NCBI RefSeq assembly: GCF_900129425.1 | Contig: NZ_LT670817.1 | Location: forward strand, 3,472,001-3,536,000 | Reading direction: 5' to 3' | Source: Bradyrhizobium erythrophlei | GTDB lineage: Bacteria > Pseudomonadota > Alphaproteobacteria > Rhizobiales > Xanthobacteraceae | DNA: 64,000 nucleotides | Shown here: positions 57,269-64,000 of the stretch, piece after piece | How the letters are laid out: the number at the start of each line of letters is the position of its first letter | Numbering within the stretch: the first letter of the stretch is position 1 | Notes under the pieces: generated by a model | The model's input: the letters and a program-made list of their open reading frames with translations, nothing else | Database searches by the model: none | What the model was told of the DNA's origin: nothing | Translations under genes and position numbers: made by a program

Positions 57269-57691
57269 ATGAACATCCCAAAGGGCTATCGCGCCCGTGA
57301 GGCCGCTGGCCGCCAACGCAAGGTTCGTGGTCGTATTGACCCCGATATCCGCGCCCAGCGCCAGGCAGTCCTTGAGCCGAAGATCCACAAGGCAATCCTG
57401 CGGACCCGCGACCAGCACGAGCTGAAGGCGGTGTTCGAGGCCGAGGAGAAGGCGGCAGCCGAGAAGAGCGTCTCCGAGACTGTCCAGCCCGTCCAGCCGG
57501 TGGAAGCCGAGCAGACCGAGCAGGTCGTCAGCGATGAGCAGTTCGCAGAACTGGTCGACGCGGATGAGGACGAGCAGCCGGCCGACGAACAGTCCGAGCC
57601 GGAAAAATCCACGGAGGAGGAGCCTGTCGAAGCCAAGCCTGAACAGGCGGCTTCCAAGCCCAAGTCCAAGTCGAAGAACAAGAACAAGTAA
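57269..57691 (+). CDS. Charged disordered structural-region protein, 140 aa
   Basis: Basic start (MNIPKGYRAREAAGRQRKVR) followed by Glu/Pro/Val-rich and then Lys/Ser-rich tail (KPKSKSKNKNK). Most of it should be disordered. Often such genes lie between capsid and connector genes; role unknown. Confidence 0.5.
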   Translation: MNIPKGYRAREAAGRQRKVRGRIDPDIRAQRQAVLEPKIHKAILRTRDQHELKAVFEAEEKAAAEKSVSETVQPVQPVEAEQTEQVVSDEQFAELVDADEDEQPADEQSEPEKSTEEEPVEAKPEQAASKPKSKSKNKNK

Positions 57692-57700
57692 GGACCGACA

Positions 57701-57937
57701 ATGTCTCTCGATCCCGGCGTGGCCCACGGCCAGAACGGCTCTCGCCACATCAACGAGGCGCTCGAAGACGCCGTGCGCCATGACGTGTTCACCGTCGCAA
57801 CTATCCCGCATGCGGCGGACCACGCGACCAAGATCGTCGCTGTCTCCGATGGCGATACTGGAAAGCTCTGCCTGGCCTATTCGAACGGTGCCAACTGGCT
57901 CCGTATCGTGCTCGGCGCGGCGGTTTCCGCAACCTAA
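57701..57937 (+). CDS. Small structural-region protein, 78 aa
   Basis: Reads MSLDPGVAHGQNGSRHINEA and ends LAYSNGANWLRIVLGAAVSA. The end recalls short head-fibre or capsid-associated proteins of phages. No family firmly assigned. Confidence 0.55.
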   Translation: MSLDPGVAHGQNGSRHINEALEDAVRHDVFTVATIPHAADHATKIVAVSDGDTGKLCLAYSNGANWLRIVLGAAVSAT

Positions 57938-57949
57938 TAGGGGTTCGTA

Positions 57950-58417
57950 ATGGGCTACGCGACCAAGGACGATATCGACCAGCTCTACGGCACCGATCTC
58001 CTGGTTCGCGTGGCCGATTACAATCGCGACGGAACGCCTGACCCGGACGTCATCGCAAAGGGCCTGCAGGCAGCCGATGAGATCTGCGATGCATATCTCT
58101 CGGCGCAGTATGCCGTGCCGGTCACTCCGGTGCCCGGCATCGTCAAGAACTGCGCAATCGACATCGCCGTCTACAAGATGGCGCTCGGCCGCACTGGCCG
58201 AACTGACGAAATGCGCGTGCGCTACGAGGATGCGCTCTCAATCCTCGAGAAGATTTCGACCGGTAAAGTCGGTCTCGGTCTGCCGAACGTCACGACGCAG
58301 CCGATCGACCCGACCACCGGTAAACCCCAGGTCGACGCCAACGGCAACCCCGTTCTGGTGACGACCGATCCGAACGTGAAGAGGTCGGGCGGTTCGTTCG
58401 ACTGCGGGAGGGCGTAG
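57950..58417 (+). CDS. Mu gp36-like head-tail protein (DUF1320)
   Basis: 155 residues. MGYATKDDIDQLYGTDLLVR, LQAADEICDAYLSAQYAVPV and IDIAVYKMALGRTGRTDEMR follow the DUF1320 pattern of Mu gp36, a probable head-completion or connector protein. Followed at once by the gene G-like protein as in Mu-type clusters. Confidence 0.8.
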   Translation: MGYATKDDIDQLYGTDLLVRVADYNRDGTPDPDVIAKGLQAADEICDAYLSAQYAVPVTPVPGIVKNCAIDIAVYKMALGRTGRTDEMRVRYEDALSILEKISTGKVGLGLPNVTTQPIDPTTGKPQVDANGNPVLVTTDPNVKRSGGSFDCGRA

Positions 58418-58896
58418 TGGCTGAGGTCAAGATTGAGATCGACGCCATGGGATTGGCGGTTCTCAATCGACGGCTGAACAAGCTTCTGCATAAGGCCAAG
58501 AACCTGGAGCCGGTCTGGGAAGACGCTGCCGACTACATGGTTCGGTCGACCGTCAACCGCATCCTGCGGACCAAGACCGGCCCTGACGGCGAACGCTGGG
58601 CGGCCCTGAGTGATCTGACCATCCAACTTAAAGGGCATGACCGGCAGCTGTTCGAGAGCGGAGACCTGTACCGCAGCGTCCACGTCGAGGACGTCAGCAA
58701 AGAAGGCTTCGCGATTGCCGCCGACTCCGATCATGCATCGTTCATGCAGGACGGCGTCAACACGGTCAGAGGCAAATACCGATCCAAGAAGCCGTCGCCG
58801 CAAGTTCCGGCTCGACCGTTCATGGGCTTCTCTGATCAGAACGTCCGGGAAATTTCAAAGATGCTCCGAGAGTATCTAGCTGAGGGAGGCGACTGA
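58417..58896 (+). CDS. Mu G-like virion morphogenesis protein
   Basis: 159 residues, GTG start overlapping the previous stop. AVLNRRLNKLLHKAKNLEPV, RFxxxTGPDGERWAAL-type segment and the end PARPFMGFSDQNVREISKML match the phage tail completion protein family (Mu gpG, P2 gpS). Confidence 0.8.
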   Translation: MAEVKIEIDAMGLAVLNRRLNKLLHKAKNLEPVWEDAADYMVRSTVNRILRTKTGPDGERWAALSDLTIQLKGHDRQLFESGDLYRSVHVEDVSKEGFAIAADSDHASFMQDGVNTVRGKYRSKKPSPQVPARPFMGFSDQNVREISKMLREYLAEGGD

Positions 58897-59480
58897 TGGG
58901 AAAGATCGTCGACTTCCGTCAGAAGATCATCGACGGGCTCAAGACGCTGATCCCCGAGCTGGACGTCGATTGGTATGACGGCCTGTTCGATGAGCACGAC
59001 ATCGCCGACTGGACGCTGAAGACGCCCTGCGCTCGCGTTGCAGTCATGAACGTGCCGACCGAGCAAACCTTCACCGGGGAGCTGAACGCGCTGCTCCGCT
59101 GCGTGGTCGTCATCATCGACGAGAACAAGTCAGTCGCCCTCGACGGCGATGCTCGCGCCTGGGATTACGTCGAGACGGTCGCCACCTGGGCCAACATGAA
59201 TGAGTTCGGCCACCCCGATGCGGCGCCAGCCGGCGCCATCAAGTTCAAGCGCATCAGCCAGCCGGTGCTTCGCCGCGAAGGCGTGGCTGTCGGCGTCATC
59301 GAGTGGCAGAGCAACCTGATGATCGGCACCAACCAGGTGATCATGCGCGACTTCGTCTGGAACAATGGCCAGATGGTCACGAAGGTGCCGACGACGAAAA
59401 ACATGGCGCTCGGCTACGTCCATAACGCAGCTGGCCAGTCCAGCAACGACCAGCTGGATGTAACACCAGAGACTGACTGA
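58896..59480 (+). CDS. Mu gp37-like protein (DUF1834)
   Basis: 194 residues. VDFRQKIIDGLKTLIPELDV, RVAVMNVPTEQ and GVAVGVIEWQSNL fit the DUF1834 family that follows gp36 and G in Mu-type phages; probable tail terminator role. One-base overlap with both neighbours. Confidence 0.75.
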   Translation: MGKIVDFRQKIIDGLKTLIPELDVDWYDGLFDEHDIADWTLKTPCARVAVMNVPTEQTFTGELNALLRCVVVIIDENKSVALDGDARAWDYVETVATWANMNEFGHPDAAPAGAIKFKRISQPVLRREGVAVGVIEWQSNLMIGTNQVIMRDFVWNNGQMVTKVPTTKNMALGYVHNAAGQSSNDQLDVTPETD

Positions 59481-60997
59481 TGGTTCGTGCAATTCACGCG
59501 ATGGAGCGCCGCCTCCAAGATCTGGAACGAAAGTTCCAGAACAAAGAGCGCCTCGGCAAGATCGTCGCTGTGAAGTACGAGAAGGACCGCTGGTACGTCA
59601 AACTCAATGACGGCCAGAACCAGACGCCGAGCGGCGGCGATGAAGGTGCCGGCGGCAGCCAGGACACCTTCAAGAGCGATTGGCAGCCTTGGCAGGCCCA
59701 CTCGCACCAGACCATCAAGTATTCGATCCCGCCGAAAATCGGTCAGCACGGAATCATCCGGGCTGTCGGCGGCATCCCCGAACTAGCAACCGTCGAGCCC
59801 TTCCATTATGGGCCCGACACGCCGTCACCGCACGGCAAGCAGGATGAAACGGTTGAGCTGATCCACGATAAAGATGATCAGCAGCACTGGGTCCATCAGA
59901 CCAAGGACACCAACCACCTCATCATCAAGAGCAAACAGAGCCAGGGCGGCATCGGCGGCCTTGGCGACATTGGCGGACTCGGTGACCTCGCCGGTATCAG
60001 CCAGATGGCTGGCCTCAGCGGCATGGATTTCTCCGGCCTCATGGGCAGCCTTGGCAATCTCGGCAACCTTGGCAACCTAGCCAATCTCGACATCTCGAAC
60101 ATCGCCAACCTGTCGCAGCTGTCCCAGCTCACCAACATCGGTGGTCTAGCCAAGCTCGCTGACATCGGCAGCATGGCCAAGATAGTCGGCCTCCCTGATC
60201 TCGCGCAGCTCGGCAACGTCGCCAGCATCGCGCAGCAGGTCACTGGCGCAGGTCTCCTCGGCCAGGTCGGCGGCATGATCGGCGGCGGTGCCGGCGGTGC
60301 AGCCGGCGTCCCTGCGAGCAGTGGAGGATCGGGCGGCTCCGGTAGTTCCGGTAGCGGTTCGAGCGGCCAGCAGCAGTCGCAGCAGACGCAGGCGCCCAAA
60401 CTTCCGGACGTGCCGGAGGAGGGCGACGACGGCGTCACGCGCACGCTGAACGACAAGGACAAGATCCTCAAGACGGTCGGCAAGAACAAGTCGTACTACC
60501 GCCAGGACGAAAAGCTCGTCCACGTCCGCTTCGGTGATCAGGACGCCAAGGGCGACGTGCTGATGGACGACAACCAGGTCAAGATCCAGTTCAAGGACAA
60601 GAAGGCCGTCGTCAAGTGGACCGAGAATGACCTGACCGCCCAGATGGGCGATGACGACAAGTCGAAGGTCTACATGACCGAAGACGAGATCCTGATGACG
60701 CAGGGCGGCGGCAATGCGTCGACCGTCAAGGTCACGAAGGACCACGTCAAGCTCAGTCAGGGCTCTACCCAGTTCGTGCTGGACAGCGGCGGTCTCACGA
60801 TCGTTGCCGGCGGCACCATGTGGCGTTTCTCCGGCTCTGGCTACAGCCAGATCGGCGGCGAGATGGGCCACAACCACAAGAACATCGGTTACCTGCACAC
60901 GCATCCAGGTACCGGACCACCCAACCTTCCATTCCTCGGTGAAGACCCGACCGCGCCAGTCGACGACGGCGGCGGAAGCGGTGTCATCTCCACATAA
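59480..60997 (+). CDS. Baseplate spike protein (gpV/gp45-like) with long Gly-rich insert
   Basis: 505 residues. The first 140 form an OB-type baseplate V domain (KEKGKIVAVKYEKDRWYVKL-like, GQHGIIRAVGGIPELATVEP). Residues 155-310 are an unusual Gly/Leu/Ser insert with repeats such as GLGDIGGLGDLAG and LGNLGNLGNLANLD. The C-terminal part is spike-like beta repeats with MGHNHKNIGYLHTH, where His residues could hold the metal ion at the spike tip. Confidence 0.75.
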   Translation: MVRAIHAMERRLQDLERKFQNKERLGKIVAVKYEKDRWYVKLNDGQNQTPSGGDEGAGGSQDTFKSDWQPWQAHSHQTIKYSIPPKIGQHGIIRAVGGIPELATVEPFHYGPDTPSPHGKQDETVELIHDKDDQQHWVHQTKDTNHLIIKSKQSQGGIGGLGDIGGLGDLAGISQMAGLSGMDFSGLMGSLGNLGNLGNLANLDISNIANLSQLSQLTNIGGLAKLADIGSMAKIVGLPDLAQLGNVASIAQQVTGAGLLGQVGGMIGGGAGGAAGVPASSGGSGGSGSSGSGSSGQQQSQQTQAPKLPDVPEEGDDGVTRTLNDKDKILKTVGKNKSYYRQDEKLVHVRFGDQDAKGDVLMDDNQVKIQFKDKKAVVKWTENDLTAQMGDDDKSKVYMTEDEILMTQGGGNASTVKVTKDHVKLSQGSTQFVLDSGGLTIVAGGTMWRFSGSGYSQIGGEMGHNHKNIGYLHTHPGTGPPNLPFLGEDPTAPVDDGGGSGVIST

Positions 60998-61011
60998 CAG
61001 GGAAATCAAAA

Positions 61012-61293
61012 ATGACCGCTTATACCGTTGCCAAGGCCTTCTGGCGCAATGGCATCCTCCAGCCCGTTGGCAAGGTGGTCAACCTCCTTGAGGTTGAAGC
61101 CAAGTATATCAAGCACGCGCTGGCGCCAGTCGTCCAGACAGTGGAAGCGGAAGTAGCGAAGGTGGAGTCGGCTGTGGCCGCTGTCACTTCCAAGACCCCC
61201 GCTGCTCCTGCAACGCCGGCTGCTCCTGCGGCTCCTGCGGCTCCGGCGGCGCCCGCTGCCCCGGCAGCTCCGGCGGCTCCGGCCTCCAAGTAA
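61012..61293 (+). CDS. Small protein with Ala-Pro repeat tail, 93 aa
   Basis: MTAYTVAKAFWRNGILQPVG, a helical middle, then repeated PAAPA units. The same kind of tail ends the protein at 47829-48422. Probably a virion-linked flexible protein; unrecognised. Confidence 0.55.
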   Translation: MTAYTVAKAFWRNGILQPVGKVVNLLEVEAKYIKHALAPVVQTVEAEVAKVESAVAAVTSKTPAAPATPAAPAAPAAPAAPAAPAAPAAPASK

Positions 61294-61314
61294 TCGTGGC
61301 GGAGGCGCCGAACA

Positions 61315-61674
61315 ATGGCAGCGCTTCCCACTGATCATCTGATCGACATCGATCGTGAGACTGGCGAGTACATCCAAGGATGGCCTCGCATCAAGCAGAG
61401 CATCTTCGTCATCCTCACCACCAGGCTCAAGAGCCGTCTCATGCGCCTGTGGTGGGGCTCGCAGTTCATCGACATGCAGGACAAGCCGATGAACGAGGAG
61501 ACGATCATGTCCGGCATGATGGCAGCGATCTCCGCGATCAACACCTACGAGCCTGAGTTCAAGGTCACCCGCGTGTCGATCGATTCGGCCGACGCATCGG
61601 GCGACATCACCATCACGGTGGAAGGAGTCGATCTCATCGACAACGCAGCGCGCAGGGTGAAAACCGTAATTTAG
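61315..61674 (+). CDS. Baseplate wedge protein (gpW/gp25-like)
   Basis: 119 residues. KQSIFVILTTRLKSRLMRLW, WGSQFIDMQDKPMN and ITITVEGVDLIDN fit the gp25/W family of contractile and related baseplates. Stands before gpJ and gpI homologues as in P2 and Mu relatives. Confidence 0.75.
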   Translation: MAALPTDHLIDIDRETGEYIQGWPRIKQSIFVILTTRLKSRLMRLWWGSQFIDMQDKPMNEETIMSGMMAAISAINTYEPEFKVTRVSIDSADASGDITITVEGVDLIDNAARRVKTVI

Positions 61675-61684
61675 CGAGGGTGCA

Positions 61685-62560
61685 ATGCCCAACTACACTT
61701 CACCCGCGCTCTACATCGACTTTGCGCGGCTGCCTCCGCCTGACGTAATCGAGACCATTTCGTTCGAGACGCTGCTTTCGCAGTATCAGGCGGATGTCGT
61801 CTCGAAGAACGACAAGCTCGCCGCGGCGGTCAAGCTTGAGCAGTCCCCGACCAATGTGATCTTGGAGGCGGAAGCCTACGGCGAAATGCTGGTCCGGGCC
61901 CGCGTCAATGCGGCTGCTCGCGCGGTGATGCTCGCCTTCTCCAAGGGCGCTGACCTGGACAACCTTGCAGCCTTCTTCGGCTGCGAGCGCCTGGCCGGCG
62001 AAACCGACGACAGCCTGCGGCGCCGAGCCCAGCTCGCCCCTGAGGCCTTCACTACGGCCGGATCTGAAGGCGCCTACATCTACCAGACGCTGACCTCCGA
62101 CGTCCGCATTCGCGATGCGACAGCGGTGAAGATGAACAATTTCGGCGGCGTCCGGGTGAGCGTGATGCAGAGCGGGTCTGATCCCGTGCCGACGACCGAC
62201 ATCATCTACAACGTCGTCAATCGCCTGAACTCGAAGGGTATCAAGCCCCTGACCGACGTGATCAGCGTCGTGCCTGTCAAGGTGATCAAGCAGCAGATCG
62301 TCGCCAACATCAGCCTCTATCCTGGGCCCGATGCGGCGCTGGTCATGGCCGATATCGGCACTGCGTTGAACAAGGTCCGCGCGAACGTCTCGCTCATCGG
62401 TCGCGATCTGACGCGGTCGGCGATCATCTCTGCCCTCAACCAGGAGGGCGTCCAGTCCGTCGATCTGATCTCGCCGGCACAGAATGTGGTGGTGGACACC
62501 AGCCAGTGCGCGCTCATCGAGTCCGCGACGGTTACGCCGCTGCCGTTCCGGGTGGAGTAA
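61685..62560 (+). CDS. Baseplate J-like protein
   Basis: 291 residues. LVRARVNAAARAVMLAFSKG, ADLDNLAAFFGCERLAGETD and APEAFTTAGSEGAYIYQTLT are characteristic of P2 gpJ. Builds the baseplate periphery. Coupled to the gpI-like gene 4 bases later. Confidence 0.9.
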   Translation: MPNYTSPALYIDFARLPPPDVIETISFETLLSQYQADVVSKNDKLAAAVKLEQSPTNVILEAEAYGEMLVRARVNAAARAVMLAFSKGADLDNLAAFFGCERLAGETDDSLRRRAQLAPEAFTTAGSEGAYIYQTLTSDVRIRDATAVKMNNFGGVRVSVMQSGSDPVPTTDIIYNVVNRLNSKGIKPLTDVISVVPVKVIKQQIVANISLYPGPDAALVMADIGTALNKVRANVSLIGRDLTRSAIISALNQEGVQSVDLISPAQNVVVDTSQCALIESATVTPLPFRVE

Positions 62561-62563
62561 GAA

Positions 62564-63775
62564 ATGACGACGTTTCCGACGCGCCGGATGGATCACGTCC
62601 TCGCTCCGAACGCTACGGAATACGAGCGGACGCTCGCGTCCCAGGTTGATCGTCTTCTGAACATGGACATTCCGATCCGGGTCCTCTGGGATCCGTGGAA
62701 GTGTCCTGAGAACCTGCTGCCATACCTGGCGTGGGCTCTCTCGGTCGATATCTGGGACTCGAGCTGGCCTCTTACCAAGCGTCGGAGCGTGGTCGCCAAC
62801 GCGATCAAGCACCACCAGGTCAAGGGCACGCTACAGGCGATCGAAACCTACATCGATCTCGTCGACAGCCAGCTGCTCAAGGCAACGACGCCGCCGGCTA
62901 AGATATTCTCCGGCGCATCGCTCAGCGTGGAGCAGCGAGAGGCCTGGCTTGCCAAACTTCCGCAGGTCAGGGTCTATCAGCAGTACCTGCTGGGCGCCGC
63001 CAAGAAGCGAATCTTCTCTGGTGGCGGCCGGTACAACAGCTTCTTCGAACAGAAGTTCCCGCAGCCGAACGACGCCATCACGCGGCTGTCGAAGCGGGCG
63101 ACCTGGACCGTCAACGGTGTCGAGACCGACACCAAGATCGAGAACGACGACAGCTATTTCAGGATCTTCATCAAGACGGTCCTGCCGTATTCGGATTTCT
63201 GCAACAGACCGTTTAATCTGAAGAAGAAGTTCCCGATCCCGTCGACCGCCTACAAGCGGATCGTGACGATCGCGCCGCTGGTTATCAGTCCATGGCGCGT
63301 TGCAGTCGGCCCTCAGCTTGAGCCGGTGTCGACCACGCCAGAGTTGGTCACGACCACGGGCAAGGAAGGGCACGCGGTCTACAGCGGTCGCACGATCTAC
63401 AAGCGGTATTTCGTTCCGTCGCAGGCGCCGTACCAGATCTACGAGCGGTACGCGGTCAACGACGGCTCGATCCTGACGCCGCAGCGACCGTCGATCCAGT
63501 TCATGGGCTACGGTAGGTACGGCATCGCGCCTCACTCTGCCGAGCTGAAGGTGCGGATGAACACGCAGTGGAGCAGGTACAAGGCACGCCTCGGCGAGCC
63601 GTTCGCTCCGCGCACGAAGTTCTTCACGCCGCATGACCCAACGCTCATGGCAAAGAACAGGCAGGCGATCATCGCCGCCAAGCGCCTGAGCGACAAGATC
63701 GTGCTGGATACCAACACCGTGCCCGGGTTCATCGCCGGACTTCCCAAGTTCGCTGGCGATCCCATCGTAATCTGA
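62564..63775 (+). CDS. Tail protein I-like (P2 gpI) with long C-terminal extension
   Basis: 403 residues, twice the length of P2 gpI. Residues 10-110 carry the family signature (ATEYERTLASQVDRLLNMDI, ENLLPYLAWALSVDIWDSSW, KRRSVVANAIKHHQVKGTLQ). The rest is Tyr/Arg-rich and repeats GRxxYxSFFxxxF-like segments; it may attach fibres. Ends at a terminator. Confidence 0.85.
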   Translation: MTTFPTRRMDHVLAPNATEYERTLASQVDRLLNMDIPIRVLWDPWKCPENLLPYLAWALSVDIWDSSWPLTKRRSVVANAIKHHQVKGTLQAIETYIDLVDSQLLKATTPPAKIFSGASLSVEQREAWLAKLPQVRVYQQYLLGAAKKRIFSGGGRYNSFFEQKFPQPNDAITRLSKRATWTVNGVETDTKIENDDSYFRIFIKTVLPYSDFCNRPFNLKKKFPIPSTAYKRIVTIAPLVISPWRVAVGPQLEPVSTTPELVTTTGKEGHAVYSGRTIYKRYFVPSQAPYQIYERYAVNDGSILTPQRPSIQFMGYGRYGIAPHSAELKVRMNTQWSRYKARLGEPFAPRTKFFTPHDPTLMAKNRQAIIAAKRLSDKIVLDTNTVPGFIAGLPKFAGDPIVI

Positions 63776-63796
63776 TCTTTCAACCGAAAGCACAAT

Positions 63797-63830
63797 GCCC
63801 ATCGTCCGCGGGGACGGTGGGCTTTTTCGT
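63797..63830 (+). terminator. Rho-independent terminator after gpI
   Basis: GCCCATCGTCC (63797-63807) pairs, with one mismatch, with GGGACGGTGGGC (63811-63822), followed by TTTTT. Confidence 0.85.
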
Positions 63831-63851
63831 GCCCCAACAAGAGGCCCATAG

Positions 63852-64000
63852 ATGGACCGCCAAGTAATCTTCCGCGACTATCAGGAACAGGTCGCGACTG
63901 ACCACAACAACATTCAGGATTATGTGCGTACCGCGATGGACAACATCGTGACGGACGCGGTCTCTGCTACCCGCAAATACTCTGGCCTGATGGTCACCAA
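63852..64000 (+). CDS. Partial tail or fibre protein (N-terminal 49 residues)
   Basis: ATG at 63852 opens a frame that runs off the right edge. Reads MDRQVIFRDYQEQVATDHNN then IQDYVRTAMDNIV. Position after gpI suggests a tail-fibre or other distal tail protein. Only the N-terminus can be judged. Confidence 0.6.
   Translation, partial: MDRQVIFRDYQEQVATDHNNIQDYVRTAMDNIVTDAVSATRKYSGLMVT

Noticed and set aside
1..64000. Search for integrase, excisionase or attachment duplications
   Set aside because: No tyrosine or serine recombinase motifs were seen in any frame, and no long direct repeat with a tRNA end was found. The tRNA genes at 45 kb show no duplicated 3' segment.

Overview
The window looks like the early-to-structural part of a large temperate phage (or phage-plasmid) of an alphaproteobacterium, most likely a rhizobial host of the Bradyrhizobium type. 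The host guess rests on high-GC codon use, on many small proteins that I recognise as typical of Bradyrhizobium-like genomes (39-40 kb, 30.9 kb, a PRC-barrel-like gene at 13.2 kb), and on host-type intergenic text. No integrase, recombinase module or CRISPR array is visible.

Layout. 0-4.4 kb, minus strand: single-strand binding protein, a T7/Twinkle-type primase-helicase split from its zinc-finger domain, and a replication initiator whose own gene carries an iteron array. 4.5-6.1 kb, plus strand: RuvC-like resolvase and a CI/LexA-like repressor. 6.1-10.8 kb, minus strand: a Cro-like HTH gene, tightly overlapping small phage genes and a UvrD-like helicase. 13.6-22.1 kb, minus strand: RIIB-like and RIIA-like proteins, a zinc exopeptidase, hypothetical genes and two tandem micro-peptides. 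26-29 kb and 32-34.8 kb, minus strand: more small early genes. 40.4 kb: a second iteron array at a strand switch. 40.8-64 kb, plus strand: small membrane proteins, holin-like proteins, a GH10 xylanase-like enzyme, two tRNAs, thioredoxin, small terminase, ParA-like ATPase, SGNH hydrolase, large terminase, portal, scaffold, major capsid, Mu-like head-tail proteins (gp36, G, gp37 types), and baseplate proteins of the V, W, J and I types.

The early region is interrupted by four host-like segments (about 10.9-13.55, 22.64-26.07, 29.07-31.96 and 35.45-40.3 kb). They hold a Na/Pi cotransporter, a Nudix protein, an ABC-type substrate-binding protein, a matrixin-like protease with a frameshift, a minimal ATP-dependent DNA ligase, an IS1-like transposase remnant and other decayed genes. 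Two of the phage genes at their borders look truncated.

Two repeat systems tie the phage parts together. A 16-bp imperfect palindrome, TTTGCTTGAATGCAAA in the main orientation, precedes many phage genes from 1.7 to 56.2 kb and is absent from the host-like segments; it is probably the operator of the phage repressor or of another global regulator. A 19-bp iteron, ATGTC-N9-GACAT, occurs five times inside the initiator gene and five times at 40.4 kb with 22-26 bp spacing. Together with the ParA-like ATPase and the lack of an integrase this suggests, but does not prove, plasmid-like maintenance.
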